From Candidatus Poseidoniia archaeon (GTDB taxonomy: Archaea > Thermoplasmatota > Poseidoniia > MGIII > CG-Epi1), in NCBI GenBank assembly GCA_029936395.1, contig JAPYSW010000008.1, positions 1 to 41,184 on the forward strand: a DNA stretch of 41,184 bases, written 5' to 3'. Shown here in pieces: positions 16,396 to 25,081 of the stretch. Made by a program: the position numbers and the translations under genes. Below the pieces are notes generated by a model that did no database searches, was not told the origin of the DNA, and saw nothing but the letters and a program-made list of their open reading frames with translations. Within the stretch, counting starts at the first letter, position 1; every line of letters begins with the position of its first letter.

Positions 16396-17628
16396 TTAGA
16401 ATACCTCCGGTAATGTAATTATATTTGAAAAATAAGGATATATCTCTACCATCAATATTACAATCAAAATATTAATTAATGATAAAGGTAATAACTTTTT
16501 CCAACCAAGCTCAAGAATTTGATCTGTGCGTATTCTTGGAACTGACCATCGAATAAATATCCAAAATATTATAATCAAATATACTTTTATCAAAAACCAA
16601 ATCTCAGGTGGAACTGGCCAAGGACCGGCCCAACCCCCTAAAAACAAGATTGTAGCTACTGCAGCACCCGCAAAACCACGTATATATTCAGCTGCAAGGA
16701 ATAACATATATCTAATTCCGCTATATTCCGTAGTCCAGCCTTCTACTAATTCAGCTTCAGCTTCAGGTAAATCAAATGGAACTCTCTCTACTTCAGCAAG
16801 AATACAAATCATAAAAACAATAAAGCCTATAAATTGAGGAATAATATTCCACATAGGTAGACCAAACAACCAAGTGCCTTCCTGCTGTTGTTCTACAATA
16901 GTGACAGGATCAAAAGAACCAGCTAGAAGAAAGACTCCAGCCATACTCAATAAAAGCGGAATCTCATAAGCCATTAATTGAGCTGCCGACCTCATTCCTC
17001 CAATCATTGAATATTTATTATTAGATGCCCAACCGGAGGTTAATACTCCAATAGGCGCTATAGAAAAAGCAGCCATAATTACCATTAAGCCTGCAGGAGC
17101 TGAAGAAGCTGCAAATCTATCAGATAACGGAAATAACACTAATAAAAACACTGAAGATGAAATAAATATTATAGGACCCATTGTAAACAAAAAACGATCG
17201 GCTTTAGTAGGTACAATTAATTCCTTTGTGATTGCTTTAATCCCATCAACCAGATTTTGTATAATTCCAATTCCACTATAATTATCCTTAAATTTCCAAG
17301 TAGGAGCTTCTCCCGCTAAATCTTCTTTTAATTCTCTTAATGATCTTAAAGATAACATTGGCCCTCTACGATCTTGTATACGGGCTGCAATTTTTCTTTC
17401 CAAATGAATAACTAAAATTAGATTAGTCATACCAACCATAAAAGCTATATTCACAGCATATGTCCAAGCTAAAGTATCTAGCCCACCATCCGTCCCTAAC
17501 CAATCTGCGACAGAACCCGCAGGGTTACTAAATGGCGGAAATAAACCTGCTTGAAAATTAAAAATAGGTATTAGAAGATATTCGGCAGTCCATTCCGCCA
17601 TTGACCGACACGCAGTAAATAAACTCAC
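16396..17628 (-). CDS. nuoH: Complex I subunit H
   Basis: Membrane subunit at the junction of the two arms, forming part of the quinone chamber. The 410-residue protein has about eight or nine helices and the family landmarks: HLERKIAARIQDRRGP at about 75-90 (the cytoplasmic loop near the quinone tunnel), LTSGWASNNKYSMIGGMRSAAQ, ERVPFDLPEAEAELVEGWTTEYSG (the acidic loop), and FIRWSVPRIRTDQI near the end. It is longer than E. coli NuoH (325), mostly from an N-terminal extension of about 50 residues with one amphipathic stretch and extra loop residues. Its start overlaps the nuoD stop by four bases. Confidence 0.95.
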   Translation of the reverse strand: MSLFTACRSMAEWTAEYLLIPIFNFQAGLFPPFSNPAGSVADWLGTDGGLDTLAWTYAVNIAFMVGMTNLILVIHLERKIAARIQDRRGPMLSLRSLRELKEDLAGEAPTWKFKDNYSGIGIIQNLVDGIKAITKELIVPTKADRFLFTMGPIIFISSSVFLLVLFPLSDRFAASSAPAGLMVIMAAFSIAPIGVLTSGWASNNKYSMIGGMRSAAQLMAYEIPLLLSMAGVFLLAGSFDPVTIVEQQQEGTWLFGLPMWNIIPQFIGFIVFMICILAEVERVPFDLPEAEAELVEGWTTEYSGIRYMLFLAAEYIRGFAGAAVATILFLGGWAGPWPVPPEIWFLIKVYLIIIFWIFIRWSVPRIRTDQILELGWKKLLPLSLINILIVILMVEIYPYFSNIITLPEVF

Positions 17629-18719
17629 TTATCAGTCTCCCCTATACAAATATCAATACTACCCATTATTGCCGGAATATCTGCTAATTTGTAGCCTTTA
17701 AGATAATGTGGACAAGCTGACATTGTAGTGAACATAGGGCTCTTGATTTTCCACCTATAAGGCCTATCTGAACCATCTCCAACTACATACATCATTGCTT
17801 CACCTCTTGAATCTTCAGTTCTACGGAAAGCCTCACCATGAGCTCTAACTGGAATCCGAGAAGCCAATGTAGCGCCTGCTGGCATTTTCTTAAAACAATC
17901 ACGAATAATACGAACTGATTCCTTCATTTCATCTATTCGAACCATATAACGGCTGAAACAATCACTATAACCAGGACCTGCCTCTCTAGTCGAAATATCC
18001 CAATCAATTTCCTCATATATTTCATAAGTATCATGCTTTCTCAAATCAAACTTAGTGCCGCAACCTCTCAAGTTGGGCCCAGTAATTCCAAAATTCTTTG
18101 CTTGTTCAGCTGTAAATTTACCAACGTCATCTGTACGCATTCTGAATATTTTTGAATTTTCAAAGAGATCCGAATACTCATCAAGTCTTTGCTCAAATAA
18201 CTTAAGTATTCTTTCGGTTTTTTCTTCAAAACCATTAGGTAAGTCTCTCTTAACTCCACCTATTCTAATAAAATTATAAAGTAAACGACTGCCACTTGGT
18301 AGTTCTAATAAATTAAGGAAAAGCTCTCTGTCTCTCCAGAAATAAAGTGCACCCGTAATATGCCCCAAATCGGGCATGTAAGCTCCAGCCCACATTAGAT
18401 GTGACGCTAGTCTCTGCAATTCTAACATTATTGTGCGAATATATTGTGCACGGACTGGAACTTCAACTTCCATTAATTCTTCAACTGTATGAGTGTAACA
18501 ATGTGTCCAAGTAGTTGAACTTGCATAACATAGTCTATCAGTTAATGTGGTATTCATAAAGTATTTTCTTCGTTCCCCCATCTTCTCAACTGAGCGATGA
18601 AGATAACCTAATTCTGGATCGGCATCAACGATTGTTTCACCATCCACTTTTACTTTAAGCGTCCAAAGACCATGAGTCATAGGATGTTGAGGACCCATAC
18701 TAATCCACATTTCAGCCAT
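17625..18719 (-). CDS. nuoD: Complex I 49-kDa-type subunit D
   Basis: Peripheral-arm subunit derived from the large subunit of NiFe hydrogenase; it forms the quinone-binding site with NuoB. The 364-residue protein has GPQHPMTHG (quinone-site His region; usually GPQHPSTHG), LTDRLCYASS (the quinone-site Tyr region), ELQRLASHLMWAGAYMPDLG, and the C-terminal PAIMGSIDICIGETDK. It lacks the cysteine ligands for NiFe, as expected for NuoD rather than hydrogenase. I start at ATG 18719, which overlaps the nuoC stop (TAATG) and has GAGGAG five bases upstream; an in-frame GTG at 18725 is less likely. Confidence 0.95.
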   Translation of the reverse strand: MAEMWISMGPQHPMTHGLWTLKVKVDGETIVDADPELGYLHRSVEKMGERRKYFMNTTLTDRLCYASSTTWTHCYTHTVEELMEVEVPVRAQYIRTIMLELQRLASHLMWAGAYMPDLGHITGALYFWRDRELFLNLLELPSGSRLLYNFIRIGGVKRDLPNGFEEKTERILKLFEQRLDEYSDLFENSKIFRMRTDDVGKFTAEQAKNFGITGPNLRGCGTKFDLRKHDTYEIYEEIDWDISTREAGPGYSDCFSRYMVRIDEMKESVRIIRDCFKKMPAGATLASRIPVRAHGEAFRRTEDSRGEAMMYVVGDGSDRPYRWKIKSPMFTTMSACPHYLKGYKLADIPAIMGSIDICIGETDK

Positions 18720-19192
18720 TACCACTCCTCCTCGTGTATTTCATACACATAATCTTTTCTGAGTGGATGGCCTGCAAACCCTTCTGGTAAAAGAACCCTA
18801 CGCAAATCAGGATGCCCAATAAAGTAAATTCCCATTAAATCAAAGGCCTCTCGCTCATGCCAATCAGCTCCAAACCATATATTTGCAATTGAATCTACAC
18901 TAGGTGCCTCTCTCTTGAGATATATGTGAGCTTCTAACATGACTGCACAATTACTATCATCAACAACAATTGATTGGTTCATGCAAGAAAAATGATAGAC
19001 TAATTCAAAGTCTGGTTGATTATCTATAGCACTAATCAATGAACAATGTTCAAATTCGGATTTTATACTAACAAAAAAATCTAGAGACTCCTCTTTGGTC
19101 AAATCTAATTTAACGGTATTCTTTCTTATCTTAGAGATATTAGAAACTCCTTTAGAAGATGACAGTTGTTGCATAAATTCATCAATGTTCAT
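18719..19192 (-). CDS. nuoC: Complex I 30-kDa-type subunit C
   Basis: Peripheral-arm structural subunit next to NuoD. The 157-residue protein has the family signature in its second half: [32 protein letters not shown], here in short form [13 protein letters not shown], followed by [18 protein letters not shown]. The N-terminal half is less conserved. The length is within the range for archaeal NuoC/FpoC. It sits one base after nuoB, with GAGG near the start, and its stop overlaps nuoD. It is a separate gene, not fused to NuoD as in some bacteria. Confidence 0.94.
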   Translation of the reverse strand: MNIDEFMQQLSSSKGVSNISKIRKNTVKLDLTKEESLDFFVSIKSEFEHCSLISAIDNQPDFELVYHFSCMNQSIVVDDSNCAVMLEAHIYLKREAPSVDSIANIWFGADWHEREAFDLMGIYFIGHPDLRRVLLPEGFAGHPLRKDYVYEIHEEEW

Positions 19193-19193
19193 A

Positions 19194-19835
19194 TTAACGC
19201 CTCAGGAACATACCTGGCTCTTTGGCCCTAATCTTCTTCTGTAAAGTTAAAAATCCATGCATCAAAGCCTCTGGGCGGACTGGACAACCTGGAATGTAAA
19301 CATCAACTGGCATAAATGTATCGGCTCCAGCAACAACTGAATAAGAATCCCAATAAGGACCACCTGAAATTGCACATTCACCCATTGCAATAACCCATTT
19401 TGGTTCTGGCATTTGTTCATACAACGTCTTTAGTTTTGGCCTGAGTTTTTCACAAACAGGACCATTTACTATCAAAACATCACACTGACGCGGTGATGAA
19501 CGATAAACCAAACCAAGCCTGTCAATATCATGATCCGGAGCTGAAGCTTGTCCCATTTCAATTGCACAACACATAATTCCAAAATGTAAAGGATGAGGAG
19601 ATAATCGTTGGGCAAAATTAAAAATTGGCCTAGTAATCCTATCTACAACCTCTCGCATGCCTGTAAATTCAGCTACATTATATACTGAATTATCAATCCA
19701 TTCCAAAAGCTGATCTGATCTCAAAGCCAACCAATCACCGGCAGGAGGATCTTCCATTATCTTATCAGAATCTGTTGTTTTAGAACCAACACCTCTTCTA
19801 AGATTTGGATTACCTCTTACTTTTTTTGAGCTCAT
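19194..19835 (-). CDS. nuoB: Complex I subunit B (terminal 4Fe-4S cluster N2)
   Basis: Carries cluster N2, which delivers electrons to quinone. The 213-residue protein shows [44 protein letters not shown] and [12 protein letters not shown], giving the tandem Cys pair plus the two further cluster cysteines. I use ATG 19835, whose ATGA overlaps the nuoA stop; a longer open frame reaching 19952 only reads through nuoA in another frame. The first ~40 residues are a basic, disordered-looking extension ahead of the conserved core. Confidence 0.95.
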   Translation of the reverse strand: MSSKKVRGNPNLRRGVGSKTTDSDKIMEDPPAGDWLALRSDQLLEWIDNSVYNVAEFTGMREVVDRITRPIFNFAQRLSPHPLHFGIMCCAIEMGQASAPDHDIDRLGLVYRSSPRQCDVLIVNGPVCEKLRPKLKTLYEQMPEPKWVIAMGECAISGGPYWDSYSVVAGADTFMPVDVYIPGCPVRPEALMHGFLTLQKKIRAKEPGMFLRR

Positions 19836-20269
19836 ATCCAGATGACATCCTCCTTCTTGAAAGCATACCACAACCCCAATAGAGTTAAAAGTAAAAATAA
19901 CATCATTACTATCTTTGCAGCAATTGCCAACTGAAGATATACTTGTACCCAAAGAATCAAAAATACCACCACTAAATCAAATACTAAAAATAAAATTGCA
20001 AACATGTAATATTGAAAGTGAAATTGAATGTGAGCTTCCCCCATAGGAACTTCTCCACACTCATAAGTAGAATTTTTGAGAGCATTATCATTATGTGGAC
20101 GGAAGAACCTTCCGATAAAAAATGTCATTATAGGAAATGATAGCGCAATAAGCGCAAAAATCCCTATAGGGATGTACTCGTGTCCCAGCACGAATACCCT
20201 TTTGTCTAACCCTATTAAAAGAGTTCGGATAATGTCCAAAATATATCTAAAAAAAATATGCCAAACCAT
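19832..20269 (-). CDS. nuoA: Complex I subunit A
   Basis: Small three-helix membrane subunit near the quinone chamber and first gene of the operon. The 145-residue protein has the NuoA core: FIGRFFRPHNDNALKNSTYECGEVPMG with the conserved Y-E-C-G loop, then FQYYMFAILFLVFDLVVVFL with the membrane Asp, and a last helix ending in KKEDVIWI. The N-terminal ~30 residues precede the usual start, and AGGTG lies five bases before ATG 20269, supporting it. Only 43 bases separate it from the divergent panB, so the operon promoter must lie in that gap or overlap panB. Confidence 0.94.
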   Translation of the reverse strand: MVWHIFFRYILDIIRTLLIGLDKRVFVLGHEYIPIGIFALIALSFPIMTFFIGRFFRPHNDNALKNSTYECGEVPMGEAHIQFHFQYYMFAILFLVFDLVVVFLILWVQVYLQLAIAAKIVMMLFLLLTLLGLWYAFKKEDVIWI

Positions 20270-20312
20270 AACTACACCTATCTTTCTGCTAAAGTCCTGA
20301 AAAAGGTGAATA

Positions 20313-21122
20313 ATGAGCTTAGATTACAAAAGAGTGACAACAAATGTTCTTCAAGAAATGAAGAATAATAATGAAAAAATAACTATGCTTACCTCATATG
20401 ATTATACACTCGCAAAAATAGTAGATAATGCAGGCATAGATGTTATCTTAGTTGGAGACTCGGCTTCAAACGTTATGGCAGGGCATGAGACAACACTTCC
20501 TATTACATTAGATAACATGATTTATCATGCGTCTTCAGTAGTAAGAGCTGCAAAGAGATCATTGGTTATTGTAGATTTACCCTTTGGATCTTATCAAGGA
20601 GATTCTAGAGTCGCTCTCGAGTCTTCTATAAGAATTATGAAAGAATCTGGAGCTCATGCAGTAAAGTTAGAAGGAGGTAGTGAAATAATAGAATCAGTTC
20701 AAAGGATACTTACAGCTGGAATTCCTGTGATGGGACATCTTGGATTAACTCCGCAATCAATATATAAATTTGGAACATACACTGTAAGAGCTAAAGAGAA
20801 TGCAGAAGCAAAGAAATTATTAGAAGATTCCCTAATTCTAGAAGAAGCAGGATGTTTTTCAATCGTACTAGAAAAAATCCCCGCAAAACTTGCTAAAAAA
20901 GTAACGAATAAACTAAATATTCCCGTTATCGGTATAGGTGCCGGCGTTGATGTTGATGGACAAGTATTAGTTTTACACGACATGTTAGGAATGACTCACG
21001 AGTTTAATCCTCGCTTTTTGCGAAGATATCTCAACTTATTTGAAGAAATAAATACAGCAATACAAAATTATGCAAAGGATGTTAAAGATAAAAAATTCCC
21101 TAATAAAGATGAAAAATACTAG
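20313..21122 (+). CDS. panB: Ketopantoate hydroxymethyltransferase
   Basis: Transfers a hydroxymethyl group from methylene-tetrahydrofolate to 2-oxoisovalerate, the first step toward pantothenate and coenzyme A. The 269-residue protein has [20 protein letters not shown], then [19 protein letters not shown] (Mg-binding Asp in GDS), a second Asp in [18 protein letters not shown], and the catalytic Glu in [10 protein letters not shown]. The length is normal. GGTGA precedes ATG 20313 by a few bases. No other pantothenate gene is adjacent. Confidence 0.95.
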   Translation: MSLDYKRVTTNVLQEMKNNNEKITMLTSYDYTLAKIVDNAGIDVILVGDSASNVMAGHETTLPITLDNMIYHASSVVRAAKRSLVIVDLPFGSYQGDSRVALESSIRIMKESGAHAVKLEGGSEIIESVQRILTAGIPVMGHLGLTPQSIYKFGTYTVRAKENAEAKKLLEDSLILEEAGCFSIVLEKIPAKLAKKVTNKLNIPVIGIGAGVDVDGQVLVLHDMLGMTHEFNPRFLRRYLNLFEEINTAIQNYAKDVKDKKFPNKDEKY

Positions 21123-21150
21123 ATACTCAAAAATGAGTATATACCCATTA

Positions 21151-21160
21151 TATTTTAATA
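21151..21160 (+). promoter_or_regulatory. TATA box for a leaderless, GTG-started reductase gene
   Basis: TATTTTAATA is centred about 25 bases before the GTG start at 21180, and no ribosome binding site is present between them. This spacing predicts a transcript beginning at or next to the start codon. Confidence 0.45.
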
Positions 21161-21179
21161 GGCTCCTAATAGAAATTTT

Positions 21180-21815
21180 GTGAGGCCAAAAGTTATCTTA
21201 AATTGTGCAGCATCTGCAGATGGCAAAATATCTTTACCAAATAGAAAACAATTAGCCATATCCAACAATGAGGACTTCGAAAGAGTTCATGAACTAAGAT
21301 CTGAATGTGATGCCATTATTGTAGGAATAGGCACTATACTTGAAGACAACCCATCTCTAACAGTTAGAAATAATACTAAAGCAAAACCTATTCGAATAAT
21401 TTTAGACACTCATTGTAGGATCCCTACTGATTCAAAGGTTTTAAGAGGAGAAAATAAAACCATTGTGGCAGTCGGTAAGAATCATAAAGAAAAAAATTTA
21501 GGAGAAACCGAAATATTAGAATGTGGAAATAAAAAAATAGATCTAACACAATTATTAAGCATTCTGGGTGAAAGAGGAGTTAAGAAAATACTTGTGGAAG
21601 GGGGAGAAACGGTTATGTGGTCTTTTCTCAAAGAAAAACTTTTCGATGAGTACAATGTATTCTTTTCAAGTATTATCATTGGTGGAGTGAAAACACCAAC
21701 TATTGCTGGTGGAAATGGATTCCAAAATGAAAAATCAATATTAAATCTTAAACTAAGAAGCGTTAAACAAATAGGAAATGGAATTTTAGCTAAATATAAT
21801 AAAAAGAAAAATTAA
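21180..21815 (+). CDS. Riboflavin-pathway pyrimidine phosphate reductase (RibD C-terminal domain family)
   Basis: Likely reduces the ribosyl group of 2,5-diamino-6-ribosylamino-pyrimidinone 5'-phosphate in archaeal riboflavin/F420 synthesis. The 211-residue protein is a stand-alone RibD_C domain, as in archaea and fungi: NCAASADGKISL at about 8-19, CDAIIVGIGTILEDNPSLTVR at about 39-59 in part, PIRIILDTHCRIP, VKKILVEGGETVMWSFL and the end region. The deaminase domain found in bacterial RibD is absent. The start is GTG at 21180, probably on a leaderless transcript. Confidence 0.9.
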   Translation: MRPKVILNCAASADGKISLPNRKQLAISNNEDFERVHELRSECDAIIVGIGTILEDNPSLTVRNNTKAKPIRIILDTHCRIPTDSKVLRGENKTIVAVGKNHKEKNLGETEILECGNKKIDLTQLLSILGERGVKKILVEGGETVMWSFLKEKLFDEYNVFFSSIIIGGVKTPTIAGGNGFQNEKSILNLKLRSVKQIGNGILAKYNKKKN

Positions 21816-21820
21816 AATAC
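21811..21820 (+). promoter_or_regulatory. TATA-like element for purN
   Basis: ATTAAAATAC is centred about 25 bases before ATG 21840, with no ribosome binding site in between, consistent with a leaderless purN transcript. It overlaps the last codons of the upstream gene. Confidence 0.35.
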
Positions 21821-21839
21821 ACAAGTTCTTGGACAAACT

Positions 21840-22445
21840 ATGAAGGTCGGAGTAATGGCATCAGGAAGAGGGAGTAATTTCCAAGCCATCTTAAAAGAAA
21901 AACAAAATGGAAACTTACCTGACGTTGAAATAACTCATCTGATTGTTAACAAGAAGGAATCTCAAGCGATTGAAATAGCTAAAGAATATAATATTCCTTA
22001 TAATGTAGTTGAATCTAGCGGGAGGACGAGAACTGTTTTTGAAAAATTCGTACTAGATATATTTAAGGAAAAAAATATTGAAATTATTGTGCTTGCTGGA
22101 TTCATGAGAATATTAACCGCTAATTTCATAAATATTTATAAACATAAAATAATTAACATCCACCCTTCCTTATTGCCTGCATTTCCGGGCCCACATGCAC
22201 ATAGAGATGCTATTAAGTTTAGAGCTGAAAAAAGTGGTTGTACAGTACATTTTGTTGATGAAGGTGTAGATTCTGGACCTATTATTATGCAGGCCTCAGT
22301 ATATCTTGAAGAAGGAGAGACTGAAAACTCCTTATCTGCGAAAATATTGATTAAAGAACATCAGATATTTCCAAAAGTTCTTCAGTTATTATGCTCAAGT
22401 AATATAGAGATAAGCGGCCAAAACATTAAAATCAGTTCTGACTAA
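21840..22445 (+). CDS. purN: Phosphoribosylglycinamide formyltransferase
   Basis: Folate-dependent GAR transformylase, third step of purine synthesis. The 201-residue protein begins with the phosphate-binding MKVGVMASGRGSNFQAI and has the catalytic triad region: N106 and H108 in INIHPSLLPAFPG, and D144 in DSGPIIMQ. LAGFMRIL at about 85-92 forms the folate pocket. The length matches the family (about 200). A formate-dependent PurT would be an alternative in other archaea, but the sequence is clearly PurN. Confidence 0.95.
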   Translation: MKVGVMASGRGSNFQAILKEKQNGNLPDVEITHLIVNKKESQAIEIAKEYNIPYNVVESSGRTRTVFEKFVLDIFKEKNIEIIVLAGFMRILTANFINIYKHKIINIHPSLLPAFPGPHAHRDAIKFRAEKSGCTVHFVDEGVDSGPIIMQASVYLEEGETENSLSAKILIKEHQIFPKVLQLLCSSNIEISGQNIKISSD

Positions 22446-22447
22446 TA

Positions 22448-22456
22448 TTTTATATA
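22448..22456 (+). promoter_or_regulatory. TATA box for the eL18 ribosomal operon
   Basis: TTTATATAC directly follows the purN stop, about 45 bases before the ATG at 22499. It predicts a leader of about 20 bases and marks the start of the ribosomal/RNA polymerase transcript. Confidence 0.5.
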
Positions 22457-22498
22457 CACAACAGTCTGGCCGCCAACCTGCGTTTGGAATATTTAGCA

Positions 22499-22870
22499 AT
22501 GTCTCTGAAACAAATCACCCGAAAAAGCAATTCCGTGCTAGTCAAAACCATAGATGATTTAAAGAAAGCATCACGTGAAAATGATGCACCGTTATGGAGA
22601 AGTATAGCTTTAAAATTGGAAGGATCATCAAGAAACTGGCATAATGTAAATGTTAGTAAATTAGAATATAATGTAGATAAAAATGGAAAAGCTATTGTTC
22701 CTGGAAAACTAATGGGAACTGGCATTCTCACTAAAAAAATTACTGTTGCGGCTTATAGTTTCACACATTCAGCTAAAGAAAAAGTTGAAGCCGCAGGTGG
22801 AAAATGTTTTACATACAACGAAATGATTAAAAAAAGCCCAAAAGGCACTGACGTGAAGGTGATTGGTTAA
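22499..22870 (+). CDS. rpl18e: Ribosomal protein eL18
   Basis: Large-subunit protein found in archaea and eukaryotes. The 123-residue sequence has RENDAPLWRSIALKLEGSSR, then VPGKLMGTGILTKKITVAAYSF and the end AGGKCFTYNEMIKKSPKG, matching the L18e/L15p fold. I start at ATG 22499; a TTG five codons upstream is less likely. It is followed without a gap by uL13 (shared bases), uS9 and RpoN, the classic archaeal arrangement. Confidence 0.95.
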   Translation: MSLKQITRKSNSVLVKTIDDLKKASRENDAPLWRSIALKLEGSSRNWHNVNVSKLEYNVDKNGKAIVPGKLMGTGILTKKITVAAYSFTHSAKEKVEAAGGKCFTYNEMIKKSPKGTDVKVIG

Positions 22871-23283
22871 TGATAGTAATAGATGCAAGTGGATCAATTA
22901 TGGGTAGATTAGCTAGTTCTGTAGCGAAAAGTTTATTGAATGGTGAAGAAGTACACGTAATCAATGCTGAAGAGGCTGTAATTTCAGGAACCAAAGAAAT
23001 GGTATGTGGAGAATATATTGAAAAACGAAATTTAAATCACCCTCGAAAAGGACCCTTCTATCCTCGAATGCCGCATTTGATGTTAAAGAGGGCTGTAAGA
23101 GGGATGATACCTTATCAGAAACCAAGAGGGCGTGAGGCATTTAAACGATTAAAAGTAGATGTAGGGACCCCTATATCCTTGAAAGAGGAAAAGGCTCAAA
23201 CCATAGATAATGCAAAAATGAATGATTCATCAAAATATGTTAAACTCGGAGACGTTTCTAAAATTTTAGGAGCTAAATTCTAA
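22870..23283 (+). CDS. rpl13: Ribosomal protein uL13
   Basis: Large-subunit protein, 137 residues. It shows [21 protein letters not shown] at the start, [33 protein letters not shown] in its archaeal form, and [16 protein letters not shown]. The ATG overlaps the eL18 stop by one base (TAATG) and the stop overlaps the uS9 start likewise, so the operon is translationally coupled. Confidence 0.95.
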   Translation: MIVIDASGSIMGRLASSVAKSLLNGEEVHVINAEEAVISGTKEMVCGEYIEKRNLNHPRKGPFYPRMPHLMLKRAVRGMIPYQKPRGREAFKRLKVDVGTPISLKEEKAQTIDNAKMNDSSKYVKLGDVSKILGAKF

Positions 23284-23684
23284 TGGTCAAAGTAATACAC
23301 ACTAGTGGAAAAAGAAAAACGGCCATCGCTAGAGCCACATTGAGAACAGGTAAAGGTAGAGTTAGAATTAATAATAAACCGGTTGAATTCTATCAACCTG
23401 AATTAGCAAGATTGAAGATTCAAGAACCTTTAGAACTTGCGGGTAAACAGAGAAATAAAGTTGATATTAATATAAGTGTCCAAGGAGGTGGAGTAATGGG
23501 TCAAGCCGAAGCTTCACGTACCGCTATTGCGAGAGGTATAGTTGAATGGTTTGGCGATGAAAAGTTACAAAAACTATTCCAAAGCTATGATCGTGCCTTA
23601 TTGGTCAATGACACAAGACGCAAGGAGCCGAAACACCCAATGGGCCGTGGTGCTCGTAAGAAGAGGCAGAAATCGTATAGGTGA
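23283..23684 (+). CDS. rps9: Ribosomal protein uS9
   Basis: Small-subunit protein, 133 residues. It has the start [22 protein letters not shown], the core [21 protein letters not shown] and the universally conserved basic tail [17 protein letters not shown] that reaches the P-site tRNA. Complete and normal in length. It is followed six bases later by rpoN. Confidence 0.95.
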   Translation: MVKVIHTSGKRKTAIARATLRTGKGRVRINNKPVEFYQPELARLKIQEPLELAGKQRNKVDINISVQGGGVMGQAEASRTAIARGIVEWFGDEKLQKLFQSYDRALLVNDTRRKEPKHPMGRGARKKRQKSYR

Positions 23685-23690
23685 AGTAAA

Positions 23691-23882
23691 ATGTTAATAC
23701 CAGTAAGATGTTTCACTTGTAACAAAGTAATCGGCGGACACTATGAGAAATTCGTAGAAAGAAAAGCCAACGGCGAAAATCCAGGTGAAGTAATGGATGA
23801 TTTAGGTGTAAACCGCTACTGCTGTAGAAAGATTTTCGTATCACACGTAGACTTGATTGACGAATTACTACCTTACGATTAA
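23691..23882 (+). CDS. rpoN: DNA-directed RNA polymerase subunit N (Rpb10 homologue)
   Basis: Small zinc-binding subunit of archaeal RNA polymerase, 63 residues. The atypical zinc site is visible: CFTC at 7-10 and the adjacent CC pair in NRYCCRKIFVSHVDLID. The length matches archaeal RpoN (about 65) and its position after uS9 is the standard archaeal order. The 88 bases after it, up to the convergent ROK gene, show no gene; a T-rich stretch near 23906-23915 might help termination. Confidence 0.96.
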   Translation: MLIPVRCFTCNKVIGGHYEKFVERKANGENPGEVMDDLGVNRYCCRKIFVSHVDLIDELLPYD

Positions 23883-23970
23883 AGTAGTAATTTAACCACA
23901 CTAGGTATATTTCCTTGACTGTTAAAAATTGGCGCAGAATAGCCGTATCTTAAGTGCTATGGACTCCCGT

Positions 23971-24828
23971 TCAAATCGAGGCAGAACCACTATTTCCCAA
24001 TATCATAGAACCTATAATTCCTGAATCATTACCAAGTTTTGGCTCGACTATTAAGTCATCAATATTGATAATCGGAGTATAATCGTTCCATAAATTTAGC
24101 ACATGCTTTTTAATTTTAGAATATAAGTGCTTTTGCCGCATAACGCCACCACCAATGATTATCTTCTCTGGTGAATGATTTGCAATTATTGAAATAACTC
24201 CTAAAGCAATTAATTTAGCTTCTTCATCCCAACCCATGTGCGATTCAACCATATCTGAAGGAGCCATTCCATATCTTAACTCTAATGCAGGACCACTGGC
24301 CAAACCATCCCAACAATTATCATGAACTCTACAAACACTATCAAATGACTCCGGATTTGGCATTGGAATATGTCCCATCTCTAGATGGAAAATTCCATGA
24401 TGAATTTTACCATTGACTAGTAAACCTCCACCTATTCCAGTTCCAATAGTCAAATATACTAAATTATTACTATATTTACCTGCACCATACTGAAATTCAC
24501 CTAAACCAGCAACATTAACATCAGTATCAATAGCAATATCAAACTTTAACTTATCTTTAAACATTTGACATATATTTATTCCCTTCCACCCTTTCTTACT
24601 TTCGGAATAAATCATTCCATAATCTACGGATTTTCTATCTAATATTATAGGACCAAAAGAACCAACACCCAAACTATCTAGCTGGTATGAACTAAAGAAA
24701 TTATGAATCTTCTCAAAAGTACTTACGGGATCACTAGTTGGAACCGTACAACGATCTAATATTTCTAAAGGTGAGTTACCAACTGCAAGAACGCATTTAG
24801 TACCTCCAAGTTCAGCACCACCAATCAT
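23971..24828 (-). CDS. ROK family sugar kinase, fructokinase-like
   Basis: Phosphorylates a hexose with ATP; the subtype points to fructose but specificity is not proven. The 285-residue protein has the phosphate loop GGAELGGTKCVLAVG, the DTDVNVAGLGE segment with the catalytic Asp, LTIGTGIGGGLLVNG, and the ROK zinc site HLEMGHIPM then CRVHDNCWDGLASGPALE. The ..C..H..C-x-LASGPA form resembles B. subtilis fructokinase-type ROK proteins. IIIGGGVM forms the adenosine loop. The ATG overlaps the stop of the 39-residue basic protein gene (ATGA), so the two are cotranslated. Confidence 0.9.
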   Translation of the reverse strand: MIGGAELGGTKCVLAVGNSPLEILDRCTVPTSDPVSTFEKIHNFFSSYQLDSLGVGSFGPIILDRKSVDYGMIYSESKKGWKGINICQMFKDKLKFDIAIDTDVNVAGLGEFQYGAGKYSNNLVYLTIGTGIGGGLLVNGKIHHGIFHLEMGHIPMPNPESFDSVCRVHDNCWDGLASGPALELRYGMAPSDMVESHMGWDEEAKLIALGVISIIANHSPEKIIIGGGVMRQKHLYSKIKKHVLNLWNDYTPIINIDDLIVEPKLGNDSGIIGSMILGNSGSASI

Positions 24829-24944
24829 AGCTTTACTCTTTGCTTCTTAGGTCCACCTTTTTTATATCTACTAAAATGTTTTTTAGCCTTCTTATCACCC
24901 TTTGTTACTCTTTTTTTTCCAACAGGAACCGAATCTTCAGCCAT
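24825..24944 (-). CDS. Small strongly basic protein, 39 residues, unknown function
   Basis: A 39-codon frame starts at ATG 24944, behind a good TATA box at about 24962-24970, and ends in an ATGA overlap with the ROK kinase start. The protein (MAEDSVPVGKKRVTKGDKKA, then KKHFSRYKKGGPKKQRVKL) has about 16 Lys/Arg, an acidic first few residues and no hydrophobic segment, as in tiny ribosomal or nucleic-acid-binding proteins. I recognise no family; it does not match eL41, eS30 or eL40. The promoter and stop/start overlap support real translation. Confidence 0.65.
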   Translation of the reverse strand: MAEDSVPVGKKRVTKGDKKAKKHFSRYKKGGPKKQRVKL

Positions 24945-24961
24945 AATTGCCTAGTAATGGA

Positions 24962-24970
24962 AATATATAA
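24962..24970 (-). promoter_or_regulatory. TATA box between tRNA-Leu and the small basic protein
   Basis: Reading the minus strand, TTTATATAT lies directly behind the encoded CCA end of tRNA-Leu and centred about 22 bases before ATG 24944. It suggests an independent, nearly leaderless transcript for the basic protein and ROK kinase. Confidence 0.45.
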
Positions 24971-24971
24971 A

Positions 24972-25058
24972 TGGTGCGGGGGGAGGGATTTGAACCCTCG
25001 TACCACTAAGGACTGGGACCTAAACCCAGCGCAATTGGCCTGGCTATGCGACCCCCGC
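24972..25058 (-). tRNA. tRNA-Leu (anticodon UAG), CCA encoded
   Basis: The acceptor stem GCGGGGG pairs with CCCCCGC, followed by discriminator A and an encoded CCA (24974-24972). The anticodon stem CTGGG/CCCAG holds loop TTTAGGT, so the anticodon is TAG (25022-25020 on the minus strand). The T arm is GAGGG-TTCAAAT-CCCTC, and the long variable region of about 13 bases fits a class II leucine tRNA. There is no intron. Confidence 0.95.
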
Positions 25059-25081
25059 TACAATTACCTCTGAACCACACA

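Noticed and set aside
19836-19952. Longer nuoB version with 39 extra residues
   Set aside because: The added part only reads nuoA in another frame; the ATG at 19835 overlaps the nuoA stop in the usual coupled way.
23964-23990. T-arm-like sequence (CCCGTTCAAATCGAGG followed by an ACCA-like end), hinting at a 3' tRNA half
   Set aside because: The stem has a C-A mismatch, no matching 5' acceptor (GGTTCTG) or anticodon arm exists upstream, and the bases from 23971 code for the end of the ROK kinase.
24840-25073. Plus-strand open frame of 77 codons with CGGRDLNPRTTKDWDLNP
   Set aside because: It runs antisense through tRNA-Leu; this kind of peptide is a well-known false gene product of tRNA genes. 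The real content is the tRNA and the small basic protein on the minus strand.
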